NCBI GenBank assembly: GCA_964364175.1 | Contig: CAYILR010000002.1 | Location: 122,463-186,462 of the forward strand | DNA length: 64,000 nucleotides | DNA from: CAYILR01 sp964364175 | GTDB lineage: Bacteria > Bdellovibrionota > UBA1018 | Direction of reading: 5' to 3' | Shown here: in pieces, positions 53,410-62,317 of the stretch | Layout of the letters: the number at the start of each line of letters is the position of its first letter | Numbering within the stretch: position 1 is the first letter of the stretch | Notes under the pieces: model-generated | Told to the model about the DNA's origin: nothing | Seen by the model: only the letters and a program-made list of their open reading frames with translations | Databases searched by the model: none | Made by a program: the position numbers and the translations under genes

Positions 53410-54745
53410 AGTTACGGAACATGTCATAGCTGGCACATCCCGGGGATAATAAGATGATATCCCCTGTTCGCGACTTTTGGAAAGAAAGCAATACAGCTTC
53501 CTCAAAGGTTCCTACGAGGTAGGTCTCGGCAAAATCCCCTAACGCACGGTTTATTTTTTCTTTGGCCTCGCCCACTAGAATCAAAATTTTGCAATGATCT
53601 TCAACCAAAGCCTGCAAGGGAGTAAAATCCGCCCCCTTATCTTTCCCGCCCGCGATCAAAATAATGGGATTCGTGGGGAAAGAACTCAACGCCCGCTCCA
53701 CGCTCATGACGTTCGTACCCTTGGAGTCGTTGATGAAATAAACACCGTCTTTTTTGCGAACAAATTCCATTCGGTGAGCAATTCCTCTAAACTGATCAAT
53801 CACCGTTTGAATCGCACGTGGCTGAACACCCATTGCAGTTGCCGTGCAAATCGCAGCCATGAGGTTCTCACGGTTGTGCTCACCTAGAAGTTTGAACTTG
53901 GCCAAATCATACGCATCTTCACGGCCGTTCATTTTCACCACAAGCCTCTTGCCCTCGGCTTGAAAATAAACACCCACGAAGGTCTCAGCAAAACCGCCCT
54001 GCACATCGATGGGGTTTTTCTTCGTGAACCAGATCAACCGACCTGGGTTCTCAAACGAGAACTGAGCCACCGTTGGATTGTCGTAATTTAAGACCACAAA
54101 ACTATTCTTGTTGCAGGATTTTAAAAGCCGCTTCTTGGCAGTCACATACGAATCATAGTCAGGGTAGCGGTCCTGATGATCTGGTTCCATATTCGTAAAC
54201 ACTGCCACTGCTGGCGCCAGTCGCTCTGTGATTTCCAACTGAAAACTAGACAATTCCGCTATCACATAGTCGACCTTGTCGCCCGACATGACATAGTCCA
54301 GCAAAGGCCGGCCGATGTTTCCGCCCACAAAAACTTTTTTGTCATCCGCCTTGAGCAGCTCACCAATCAAAGTCGTCGTGGTCGTTTTGCCATTCGTCCC
54401 CGTAATCGCAATGATAGGCTCTTTGATCGCCGAAACCGCGAGATCGATTTCGCTGACAATCGGAATTCCCTTTTCGCGCGCTTCATCCAGGGCTTGCGAC
54501 TTCAGGGGCACACCGGGACTCAGAACAATCACATCCACAGAAGTAAATGTCTTGGGATTATGCTTTCCTAATTCAAACTCGAGTTTGAGATCTGCGCAGG
54601 AATTAATGGACTCCAACAGCTCGGTGCGCTGCTTTTGATCCGTCACGATCACCTTGGCGCCTTGTTTGGCCATGTACCTGGCGACCGAAACGCCCGATAC
54701 TCCAAAACCGACGACTAGAATTCTTTTGCCTTTAAATTTACTCAT
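53363..54745 (-). CDS. murD: UDP-MurNAc-L-alanine-D-glutamate ligase
   Basis: 460 residues. V-G-F-G-V-S-G at the N-terminus, ATP loop G-T-N-G-K-T-T at 116-122, N-D-S-K-G-T-N and I-A-G-G-K-D-K-G in the C-terminal domain. Adds D-Glu in peptidoglycan synthesis. Starts 9 nt after mraY. Confidence 0.96.
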   Translation of the reverse strand: MSKFKGKRILVVGFGVSGVSVARYMAKQGAKVIVTDQKQRTELLESINSCADLKLEFELGKHNPKTFTSVDVIVLSPGVPLKSQALDEAREKGIPIVSEIDLAVSAIKEPIIAITGTNGKTTTTTLIGELLKADDKKVFVGGNIGRPLLDYVMSGDKVDYVIAELSSFQLEITERLAPAVAVFTNMEPDHQDRYPDYDSYVTAKKRLLKSCNKNSFVVLNYDNPTVAQFSFENPGRLIWFTKKNPIDVQGGFAETFVGVYFQAEGKRLVVKMNGREDAYDLAKFKLLGEHNRENLMAAICTATAMGVQPRAIQTVIDQFRGIAHRMEFVRKKDGVYFINDSKGTNVMSVERALSSFPTNPIILIAGGKDKGADFTPLQALVEDHCKILILVGEAKEKINRALGDFAETYLVGTFEEAVLLSFQKSRTGDIILLSPGCASYDMFRNYEERGDYFKKLVNQL

Positions 54746-54754
54746 TATTGCAGA

Positions 54755-55831
54755 TCACCTGAGCTTGAGCGTTGAAAGAGTTACCAAGGCCAGTAGCACA
54801 GAAATGATCCAAAAGCGAACAATCACTTTGGGTTCTGCCCACCCCTTGAGTTCAAAATGATGGTGAATTGGCGCCATCTTAAACACACGTTTTCCAGTCA
54901 TTTTGAACGAAATTACCTGAGCCATCACAGATACTGTTTCTAATACAAAAATTCCCCCACACAATGCCAGCAAAAACTCATTTTTCGTGATCACTGCCGA
55001 CACCCCCAGACCCGCACCGAGTGCCAAGGCACCCACATCCCCCATGAAAATCTGCGCTGGGTAGGTATTGAACCACAAAAAACCGAGACAGGCGGCTGCC
55101 ATCGCAGACAGAAAGATTCCCAACTCCCCCGCACCCGGGATGTAGGGAATTTGCAAGTACTCCGCGATCTTGGAGTGCCCCGCGCAGTACGCCAGGATCA
55201 AAAAAGTCGTCGCCGTAATTGCCGTCGGCCCTGCCGCCAGACCATCGAGGCCGTCAGTCAGGTTGACCGCATTCGAAGCGCCCACAATGACGAAGACCGC
55301 GAACGGAATGAATCCCCAGTCTAAATTGACCGTAAATTCTTTAAAAAATGGGATTTTCAAGACGGGGGGCGTGTCTCGCAACCAGTACATCGCGCAAGCA
55401 GCTCCTGCCGCAATCAGGATTTGAAACAACATTTTCTGTTTTCCAGAAAGTCCTTTGGGATTTTTCTGAATCACTTTTTTGTAATCATCAGTAAAACCCA
55501 CCACTCCGTACAAAAGGGTCGTAGCCAGAGCAATCCAAAGGTGATGATTCGTCCAATCTCCCCACAAAAAAACCGCGACTGCGATGGAAAAAAGAATCAA
55601 TCCCCCACCCATCGTAGGCGTCCCTTTTTTGGAGAGGTGTGACTGAGGCCCATCGTCGCGAATCGCTTGTTTCATCTGCTTCCGTTGCAAAAAACGAATA
55701 AAGACAGGACCCAAAACCAAACTCAGAAACACAGCGGTGATAGCAGAACCAAAACTTCGAACTGTGATGTATTTAAAAATATTCAGAAAAGAATAGTGCG
55801 TATGCAGCGGGTACAGGAAGTAAAGGAACAT
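54755..55831 (-). CDS. mraY: Phospho-MurNAc-pentapeptide transferase
   Basis: 358 residues with ten spans. G-T-P-T-M-G-G, N-L-T-D-G-L-D-G-L-A and the C-terminal H-H-H-F-E-L-K-G-W motif are diagnostic. Makes lipid I on the inner membrane. First of the minus-strand mraY-murD-ftsW-murG operon; murE and murF are not in the window. Confidence 0.97.
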   Translation of the reverse strand: MFLYFLYPLHTHYSFLNIFKYITVRSFGSAITAVFLSLVLGPVFIRFLQRKQMKQAIRDDGPQSHLSKKGTPTMGGGLILFSIAVAVFLWGDWTNHHLWIALATTLLYGVVGFTDDYKKVIQKNPKGLSGKQKMLFQILIAAGAACAMYWLRDTPPVLKIPFFKEFTVNLDWGFIPFAVFVIVGASNAVNLTDGLDGLAAGPTAITATTFLILAYCAGHSKIAEYLQIPYIPGAGELGIFLSAMAAACLGFLWFNTYPAQIFMGDVGALALGAGLGVSAVITKNEFLLALCGGIFVLETVSVMAQVISFKMTGKRVFKMAPIHHHFELKGWAEPKVIVRFWIISVLLALVTLSTLKLR

Positions 55832-55887
55832 GGAGGGATGCTACTGATTTTCAAAAGGCAAAGTCAAGGTGCGTCTTCAAAATAGCT

Positions 55888-56850
55888 TCAGACGATGCAG
55901 ACCCGAATTGCTTTTGGCATGACTGTGAACTCAAACGGAGTGCCCAGGGTGTACTCACCATCGATTTCCGCCGGAAATTGTTTTTTGGAGTCGGATCGGA
56001 CGGTAATTTTCTGTGCAGTGGTGTAAGTGATTCCCGGAACATCCGCATAACCACCGCTGTACAACGTTCTGAATCGTGCAAAAGCCTCCAGCATAGAAAG
56101 TTTTGGAATCAGCAAAATCCCCAATTTGCCATCATCCAAGCTCACTTGGCCTCCCAATTTCATTCCACCGCCAGCAAACGAGCCTTTGGAAATAAAACCC
56201 GCCATCAATTTCACTGGATGTTCTTCACCATCCAAATCAAAAATCAACGGCTGAGCTCGAAATTTCGGAATCGTCGTCAAGGTGGGGAGCGCGTATCCCA
56301 GAGCATGAGGCAACCAGGAGGGGTTTTTCTCCTTCTTGCGAACAATTTCTGGGCTCATGCCGATTCCCGCGATGTTGGCCATCAGAACTGATTTTTTTTC
56401 ACCCCGGCTTTTTGGGGGGCTGTACGAACAATGCACGAGATCGACGGGTGCTGACTTCCCGGAAATCACACACTCTTTCCAGTCTGACTTGTTTAACGTG
56501 GCGCGAGCCACTTTTCCGCCGCACATTTTTTCAATCGATTTAAAGTAGTCAGATCCTGTTCCCATTTTCGCAACAGCCAACTCCGCATCAGGGCGAATCG
56601 GTTTTCCATTTTCAAAGAATCCGTTCACCACTGCGTTGACCGTTCCATCCCCACCTACTGCTACTATTTTCTGATAACCGTCACGTAACGCATGTTGAGT
56701 TTTTTGAATCAAATCTGCGCGACTTTTACTCAAAACATAATCAAAGGAAAAGGATCTGCTCTCGAACCACTCCTTCAATCGATCCAGCTCCTGCGGATGC
56801 GACAGCTTGCCTCGACCAGACATTGGATTAATCAGAAATTTGCACTTCAT
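55888..56850 (-). CDS. Diacylglycerol kinase catalytic-domain family lipid kinase
   Basis: About 320 residues. N-P-M-S-G-R-G-K near residue 7, V-G-G-D-G-T-V-N-A-V-V-N-G (nucleotide loop), M-G-T-G-S-D-Y-F and, near the C-terminus, A-E-I-D-G-E. Likely phosphorylates a lipid such as diacylglycerol or a sphingoid base. ATG 56850 is preferred over GTG 56862. Starts 13 nt after the alkyl-DHAP synthase-like gene; both may serve unusual membrane lipids. Confidence 0.85.
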   Translation of the reverse strand: MKCKFLINPMSGRGKLSHPQELDRLKEWFESRSFSFDYVLSKSRADLIQKTQHALRDGYQKIVAVGGDGTVNAVVNGFFENGKPIRPDAELAVAKMGTGSDYFKSIEKMCGGKVARATLNKSDWKECVISGKSAPVDLVHCSYSPPKSRGEKKSVLMANIAGIGMSPEIVRKKEKNPSWLPHALGYALPTLTTIPKFRAQPLIFDLDGEEHPVKLMAGFISKGSFAGGGMKLGGQVSLDDGKLGILLIPKLSMLEAFARFRTLYSGGYADVPGITYTTAQKITVRSDSKKQFPAEIDGEYTLGTPFEFTVMPKAIRVCIV

Positions 56851-56863
56851 TGTGGCGCCCACG

Positions 56864-58546
56864 TTACAATAATTTTCCTGGATTGAAAATCTGATCAGAA
56901 TCTAATTTCTGCTTCATGCCACTCAAAAGCTGCTTTTCAAGCTCAGTCGACCAGCAATATCCACGATGTTCCGTACCAATTCCGTGATGGTGGCTGGCTG
57001 CCCCGCCCTGTGCACGAATTTCGTCGTTCACGGCTTTTTTAATTTCATCCCATTGCTGGATTTCTTGACCCTTTTTTTGCTTCGCGATCACGGTGAAATA
57101 AATCGAAACACCTTCGGGATAAAAATGCGATAGATGCGCAAAAATCTGGGCGGGAGCTCCTTGTTTTGCAGAAACCTCCTGAACTTTTTTGCGAACACCG
57201 GTATGAAGCGGAAGCGCCTTGGACCAAACTGCCGCCGTCTCAAAGGTCTCGATCAAAACTCCGTTGTCCATGAATTCATCTCGGAGATAGGGCAGAAAAA
57301 ATCGATCCTTCAACCACCGTCGCCCAGGACCTGCGCCCAAACTCGTCACAGCAAACTGTGAAAAAATCCCCTCAACCTGCGAATGCACCCACGTGCATAG
57401 AGAATCTGTCCCCTCCGCGCCGACGATCACGGCAGAAAACTGCCCCACCTTGAGTCCTCGGAATTTCAGAAAAACATTCGTCAGTGTACTTTTGAGTCCC
57501 GGGTGCGCGCCCAGCTTGAAAAAAGCTTCCGTCTCAGTCCCATCCGAAACCCGAATCATCGCTACCGAAACTCGTGACCTCGCCAACGCACGTGTGGCAC
57601 GCATCGCTTCTTCGAACGACGGGAATGCATACATGCGATAATCTTGTTTCTTAGGTTGGGGTGTCACGCGGATTTTTGCGGAAACAATCACACCAAAAAT
57701 CCCCTCGGATCCAATTAAAACCTGTTTAAGATCAGGGCCTGCTGCCTCGCGCGGAATTTCTAGAGTTTCAATCACACCTGCAGGAGTCACGATCCGCAAT
57801 GAAACCACCCATCTCTCCACTCCGCCGTAGAGAATCGAGTTCTGTCCGCTGGATCGCATCGCAATCCATCCACCCAAGGTGGAGAATTCAAACGATTGAG
57901 GGAAATGTCCCAGCGTCCAACCTTTTTCTGTCAGTTGCTTTTCTAGATCAGGGCCGTAAATTCCAGCTTCGACCGTCGCTACGGTCGAGAGTTCGTCTAT
58001 CGCTATGACCCGGTTGAATCTCATCATGTTGAGAATCGCGACAGCCGAATGTCCACCCGTCTGAGGTTCTAGGCTTCCAACCACATTGGATCCACCACCG
58101 AATGGAATCAGCGCAATTCGATTTTTGCGACAAACCTCGATGATGCGAACAATCTCGTTTTCCTGAGAAGGAAACAAAACCACATCGGGAGCTTGATCCA
58201 ATTTCAAACTCCGTAGTCGAACGAGATCTTTGTAACTACGGCCCGCTGCATGGAAAACTCGATCTTCCTGCTGCGTCGAAACATGCTCCTGACCCAAGAT
58301 TTGATGAAATTCCGTCAGCACAGACTGCGACAGGCGAGAGGCAGGGATTTGAACTTTCTGTGCGTCCCACTTTTCTTCGCGACGCAGAATTCCTTCCACT
58401 CCAAATTTCTCTTTCAAATAAACAGCCGCACCCGGCTTCTCCATCAGCGGATAGCGTATTTCGGGGTATCCCCAACCCCACCATTTGGAACGGATATTTG
58501 GCTTTGACACAGGGGCATTTAAAGCCCAATGCACCTGGCAAGGCAA
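56864..58546 (-). CDS. Alkyldihydroxyacetonephosphate synthase-like FAD enzyme
   Basis: 560 residues. R-S-K-W-W-G-W-G near residue 20 is typical of alkyl-DHAP synthases; an FAD-binding-4 domain follows with P-F-G-G-G-S-N-V-V-G, and C-terminal H-H-G-I-G-T-E-H-R-G holds the conserved His. In eukaryotes the enzyme forms the ether bond of ether lipids. No acyltransferase partner is seen here. TTG start is uncertain (GTG 58510 is an option). Confidence 0.82.
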   Translation of the reverse strand: MPCQVHWALNAPVSKPNIRSKWWGWGYPEIRYPLMEKPGAAVYLKEKFGVEGILRREEKWDAQKVQIPASRLSQSVLTEFHQILGQEHVSTQQEDRVFHAAGRSYKDLVRLRSLKLDQAPDVVLFPSQENEIVRIIEVCRKNRIALIPFGGGSNVVGSLEPQTGGHSAVAILNMMRFNRVIAIDELSTVATVEAGIYGPDLEKQLTEKGWTLGHFPQSFEFSTLGGWIAMRSSGQNSILYGGVERWVVSLRIVTPAGVIETLEIPREAAGPDLKQVLIGSEGIFGVIVSAKIRVTPQPKKQDYRMYAFPSFEEAMRATRALARSRVSVAMIRVSDGTETEAFFKLGAHPGLKSTLTNVFLKFRGLKVGQFSAVIVGAEGTDSLCTWVHSQVEGIFSQFAVTSLGAGPGRRWLKDRFFLPYLRDEFMDNGVLIETFETAAVWSKALPLHTGVRKKVQEVSAKQGAPAQIFAHLSHFYPEGVSIYFTVIAKQKKGQEIQQWDEIKKAVNDEIRAQGGAASHHHGIGTEHRGYCWSTELEKQLLSGMKQKLDSDQIFNPGKLL

Positions 58547-58558
58547 GTCTTCAGTAAT

Positions 58559-59005
58559 TTAAAAATTGCCGCCCGCACCCGGTTTTGAATTGCTGGACGA
58601 TTTACCCCCACCAAATTTTCCTGGGGTTTCCTGCGTGCTCTGAGTGCCCGTCGGTTTGCCTCCTGAAGACGGCTTGGACTTGGATTTGGCCTGCTGCTCT
58701 TTCAATGCACTTTCTGCATCTTTAAGAATTCCATCCAGCTGCGTTTGATACTCTTTGTATGAAGTTTTGAGTTCCTCTTTTTCAGCCGCGCTCAAATCCT
58801 GTCTTGAATCTACCGCCTCAAGTCTCTGAGCAGTTTTGATCTGTTCCTTGTGAACTTCATCGATTTTTTCCTGAGGAGGGAGTTCTTGGACACTGCAAGT
58901 CCCGGTATCTCCCCCATTACAAGATTCTTCTCCGTAACTCGTATGGATCGACAAAATAAAGCAGATTTGGGTGAGCAAAAAAGCTGAGCCGATTTTAATT
59001 TTCAT
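58559..59005 (-). CDS. Small secreted protein with disordered tail
   Basis: 148 residues: signal peptide (F-L-L-T-Q-I-C-F-I-L-S), two Cys in C-N-G-G-D-T-G-T-C, a helical Glu/Lys-rich middle and a Ser/Gly/Lys/Pro-rich C-terminal 50 that looks disordered. No family recognised. Lies 19 nt after the tail-fibre-like gene and may be co-transcribed with it. Confidence 0.6.
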   Translation of the reverse strand: MKIKIGSAFLLTQICFILSIHTSYGEESCNGGDTGTCSVQELPPQEKIDEVHKEQIKTAQRLEAVDSRQDLSAAEKEELKTSYKEYQTQLDGILKDAESALKEQQAKSKSKPSSGGKPTGTQSTQETPGKFGGGKSSSNSKPGAGGNF

Positions 59006-59024
59006 AGATCACTTCCCCCGAATA

Positions 59025-60689
59025 TTAGCGCCAAAACTCCGTGACCAAACCCGACTGCAAGCACATCGTGCCGGTTGTTCCGCATCCTGCTTGTACGCGC
59101 TGTCCATAGAGCCATGAGGTTCCGAAACCGCTGGCTTCCGTTTCGATGCCTTGAATATAATGATATCCAGCCGAAGGAAAATCCATCAACATAGATTGAA
59201 CTCCCACGTTGGCAGAGTTGGCGCCTGTATAATAAGCTTCGATCAAAACATTGCCATTATTTGCAGCAGGTGCTGTGCCATCCAAAGCTAAACCTAAAGA
59301 GTAGGCATTGGTTGCAGTATTGACCGAGGCTATTTGTGCAATGGCTTTGATCGGTTGCTCGGCTAGACCCACCACGAATTCATGCTTCCAAACTGCAGCA
59401 GCAATAGCAGTCCATCCGGCAGCGGTAGTTTGCCAATCACTTGTCGGCCCGGAAAAATTTCTCGTTGGAATTGGGTTTTGCACATTCCAGACATAGCGTT
59501 TTTGCGCTCGATCATCTACTTGTCCTGCAGCTACAGTTCGAATAGTTCCCAAATAACGCCGAGTGGTTGCACCTGTTTTCAGGTGAACCCCACCCACTGC
59601 TGTGGTGAGTGCCGTTGCTCGAGTCGTATCGTTGGTCCAAGCAGTGGCTTCCAACGTTAGTGTTCCAGCATTGTTATAAATAAAAATATCGTAATTTGTA
59701 TTGGCGGTGTTGCAACACGTGCCCAACGCAATGCTGAGCTCCGTGAAATTATACATCAACCAACGAGTTCCATCGTAGAGAGCAATGGCATCGCCGTGAT
59801 AGGGCGTAAAATAAAGAGTAGTTGCCGCAGTAACGTCACTTGTAGTGACCGGAGTAGCAGTCGTCAGTGTGAGTCTTCCTTCCGCCACCGAGTTTCTGAC
59901 AAAGCCTGTTCCCCAGGTGGGTGTGGTGCCATACATTTGAAGGACTTGCCCATCCGTTCCCGCTGCGATTTTGGTCACAGCAATCGCCGCAGCAGCAGCA
60001 ATGTGTGCATCGGTTACTGAACTGCTTGCAATTGCTCCGGCCGTAACGGCACTCGACGAAAGCATCGTGGAAAGAACTTTACCTGCTCCGATGCTCAAAC
60101 TCACACTCCCAGCCGCTGCAGTAGTTACATCCCCACCTGTGTATTGAGGAAGGTCGGCAGCCACCAGTGCACGAAAACTAGGTACTCCTCCCGCACCGTT
60201 GGGTGAACCAAAAAACTGATTTCCTGATCCAACGGTGGTGACGCCTGTTCCACCGCTTGTTACTGCAACTGTTCCCAATTCCCATTTTCCCCCACCTCCC
60301 GTGTTATAAGTCAGGGTTTGTCCAGTCACAGACGGAGCAGAGCTGCTATCAATGTTTTTGCTAATGATGCTCGTAGCAGCGCCCCCTCCTGAAACAGTAG
60401 CGGGCTCCCATTTTGAAGTGGAGCTGTTCCAAGCTAAGACTTGCCCGTTGGTGATGGAAGAAAGTGCAGAGACCACCTGACCTCCTAAGTAACCATCCGC
60501 GTATTGCTTGGTGACTGCTCCGAGAGCTGCTGAGGGATCAGCAGATAAAACCAAAGCCCCGCTCATTGTTCCACCTGCCAGAGGTAAATAAGCCTGAGAT
60601 AATTTAGCCGGAGTCACAGCTCCATCCTTGATTTTTGTAGTCGTCACTGAGTTATCTGCCAATTCGCTGCTGCTCGGTGGGTAACTCAC
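59025..60689 (-). CDS. Tail-fibre/collar-like protein lacking a signal peptide (paralogue A)
   Basis: 554 residues starting at a GTG. Residues 6-110 are the shared module: S-S-S-E-L-A-D, T-K-I-K-D-G-A-V-T-P-A-K-L, Y-L-P-L-A-G-G-T-M-S-G-A-L and N-G-Q-V-L-A-W-N. Low-complexity Ala/Ser/Thr repeats and a unique C-terminal domain with four Cys follow. Its paralogue (62318-63931) has a lipoprotein-like leader; here the corresponding ATG (60750) is out of frame by one base, so export is doubtful. A C6 run (60689-60694) sits exactly at the junction. Promoter TTGACT-17-GACAAT lies upstream. Confidence 0.75.
   Translation of the reverse strand: MSYPPSSSELADNSVTTTKIKDGAVTPAKLSQAYLPLAGGTMSGALVLSADPSAALGAVTKQYADGYLGGQVVSALSSITNGQVLAWNSSTSKWEPATVSGGGAATSIISKNIDSSSAPSVTGQTLTYNTGGGGKWELGTVAVTSGGTGVTTVGSGNQFFGSPNGAGGVPSFRALVAADLPQYTGGDVTTAAAGSVSLSIGAGKVLSTMLSSSAVTAGAIASSSVTDAHIAAAAAIAVTKIAAGTDGQVLQMYGTTPTWGTGFVRNSVAEGRLTLTTATPVTTSDVTAATTLYFTPYHGDAIALYDGTRWLMYNFTELSIALGTCCNTANTNYDIFIYNNAGTLTLEATAWTNDTTRATALTTAVGGVHLKTGATTRRYLGTIRTVAAGQVDDRAQKRYVWNVQNPIPTRNFSGPTSDWQTTAAGWTAIAAAVWKHEFVVGLAEQPIKAIAQIASVNTATNAYSLGLALDGTAPAANNGNVLIEAYYTGANSANVGVQSMLMDFPSAGYHYIQGIETEASGFGTSWLYGQRVQAGCGTTGTMCLQSGLVTEFWR
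60265..60674 (-). repeat. Direct repeat unit A (shared 5' module)
   Basis: Encodes the module shared with the paralogue; DNA near the 5' end of the module looks about 80-85% alike by eye. Together with unit B (63437-63838) it brackets the barrel gene in direct orientation. Confidence 0.7.
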
Positions 60690-60798
60690 CCCCCAACTGT
60701 CGTGTTTGGCGACAGAGTGAGGGAGTTGCTATAGCATGCACGTTCCGCATAAAATCTCTGTGTCTCGGGCTTCCTAATATCCGAGTCTTTCACTCTTA

Positions 60799-60827
60799 AT
60801 TGTCTCAGAGCAGGCTTAACAAGTCAA
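60799..60827 (-). promoter_or_regulatory. Promoter of tail-fibre-like gene A
   Basis: On the minus strand TTGACT (60827-60822), a 17-nt spacer and GACAAT (60804-60799). It lies about 50 nt upstream of the displaced ATG at 60750 in a gap that otherwise has no gene. Confidence 0.6.
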
Positions 60828-60945
60828 GATTTTGCAAGAGTGTGGGTATGGTAAAATTTTTAGTAAATTCAACAAGATAAATAATTTTTTGGCACTGCTG
60901 TTTTCAATTGTTAAGTTTTATTGTCTCAATTGGCTATTTTTTGAT

Positions 60946-62232
60946 CTAAAACGAATATTTGGCTTCCAATGCAACCGAATTAAACGCCTGCATCGCTCCC
61001 AGGGAAAGATTGCCAGGACCACCATAATAATCCGCGCTCAGAGTCGTTCGGAAAGCATCGCTCCAGGGGTAGCTGATTTTTGGGCGCGCCAGATAATCTC
61101 CTCCGACCCAATTTCCCAGCAAGAAAATCTCAGCCTCGAATCCTGAACTCGGCGCTGTATATGACAATCGAAACGTTGATCCCGGGCGAGCACGGAATTG
61201 TGATCCGGTGAGAAGTTGGTTTCCTCGAGTCAGTGCTCTTTTGGGTAAGGGCACCTCGTCCGCTTTTTTGAACTCGGGGTGGTATCGCATCACACCCTGC
61301 ACTTGGACCCGAAAATCATCGGCTATCGGACGCTCGACCCCCAAAACTCCATCCAATCGATTCGGCTGCAATTCTGGGCGCTTCTCGGGATCATAGCTAT
61401 CGGTCCACAAATACGCCGTCTCTCCTCGCAGGACCCATTTCTCAAACGAAACACTGAAATCCCCACCCGCAGCGGTGATCTGTTGAAAGCTTCTCTGCAG
61501 CTTGCCTTTTTCATCCAGAGAAAAAAGCGGAAAATGATTCCAACCCCGGAACGCCAATGCCGACACATCCCACCCAGTGCCTGAGTAAGAAGTTTTGAAT
61601 GCAGCTTCTGAATTCGACAAATTTCGTGTCGGAGCTTGCGGAGCCAGCGACGCCAAATCCACTCCGGGTACCGCACTGGGTGGAATCAACAATCGATGTT
61701 GAGCAAAGATCGGAATCCACACCAACTGAAAAGTCACCGGAGCAACTCCTTGCAGTGGCGTCCAAGATGCATTCATCGCGCCTGCGCCAATGCGACGGAC
61801 CTCTTCGTCGTGATTGAGCAGAGAATAATCCTTGGCCGTCAGCAAATCCGTGGGATTGATCGCGTCCGACTTGCCCCAAGGCATAATTTGCTTTCCCGCG
61901 CGAAGCTGCAATCCGTTCTTGTAGTACTCGCCATAACCTTCGCGCAGACCCATTCGAAACATGGAGTTGGATTTCAAAGCAGGATCCACGGTCGAGGTAT
62001 CAATAGCGTCGGCAGTCAAAGTGGCACGCGCACCACCCGCTTCGCCAATCGTCGGATCAGCTTGCAACCAGAGAGAGGTCATTGCCTGCCTCATCGAGGA
62101 TTTCGCAGGTCTGAGAGTGGGGACATAGACGTTGGAATAAACTCGGCCGCTGATTGGGACCGTGTTGGATGGTGATGCAAACGCAGAGGCAGCCAGCAAC
62201 CCAGCACTAATGAGAAACATCCATTTTTGCAC
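60946..62232 (-). CDS. Outer-membrane beta-barrel protein (DUF1302-like)
   Basis: 428 residues with a signal peptide cleaved after A-F-A. A repeating pattern of amphipathic strands is visible, with R-A-G-K-Q-I-M-P-W-G-K-S-D-A-I-N-P-T-D-L near residue 115, a motif I associate with DUF1302-like barrels, and a C-terminal aromatic K-Y-S-F signal for outer-membrane insertion. It may be a channel or substrate-binding barrel. It is bracketed by the two tail-fibre-like paralogues. Confidence 0.8.
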   Translation of the reverse strand: MQKWMFLISAGLLAASAFASPSNTVPISGRVYSNVYVPTLRPAKSSMRQAMTSLWLQADPTIGEAGGARATLTADAIDTSTVDPALKSNSMFRMGLREGYGEYYKNGLQLRAGKQIMPWGKSDAINPTDLLTAKDYSLLNHDEEVRRIGAGAMNASWTPLQGVAPVTFQLVWIPIFAQHRLLIPPSAVPGVDLASLAPQAPTRNLSNSEAAFKTSYSGTGWDVSALAFRGWNHFPLFSLDEKGKLQRSFQQITAAGGDFSVSFEKWVLRGETAYLWTDSYDPEKRPELQPNRLDGVLGVERPIADDFRVQVQGVMRYHPEFKKADEVPLPKRALTRGNQLLTGSQFRARPGSTFRLSYTAPSSGFEAEIFLLGNWVGGDYLARPKISYPWSDAFRTTLSADYYGGPGNLSLGAMQAFNSVALEAKYSF

Positions 62233-62317
62233 TCATCAATACTCACAATTTGTAGGATAAAGTCAACGGAGGTTACACGATCGAAAAGTTTCGTCTTATC
62301 GCAGAAATCACTACCAA

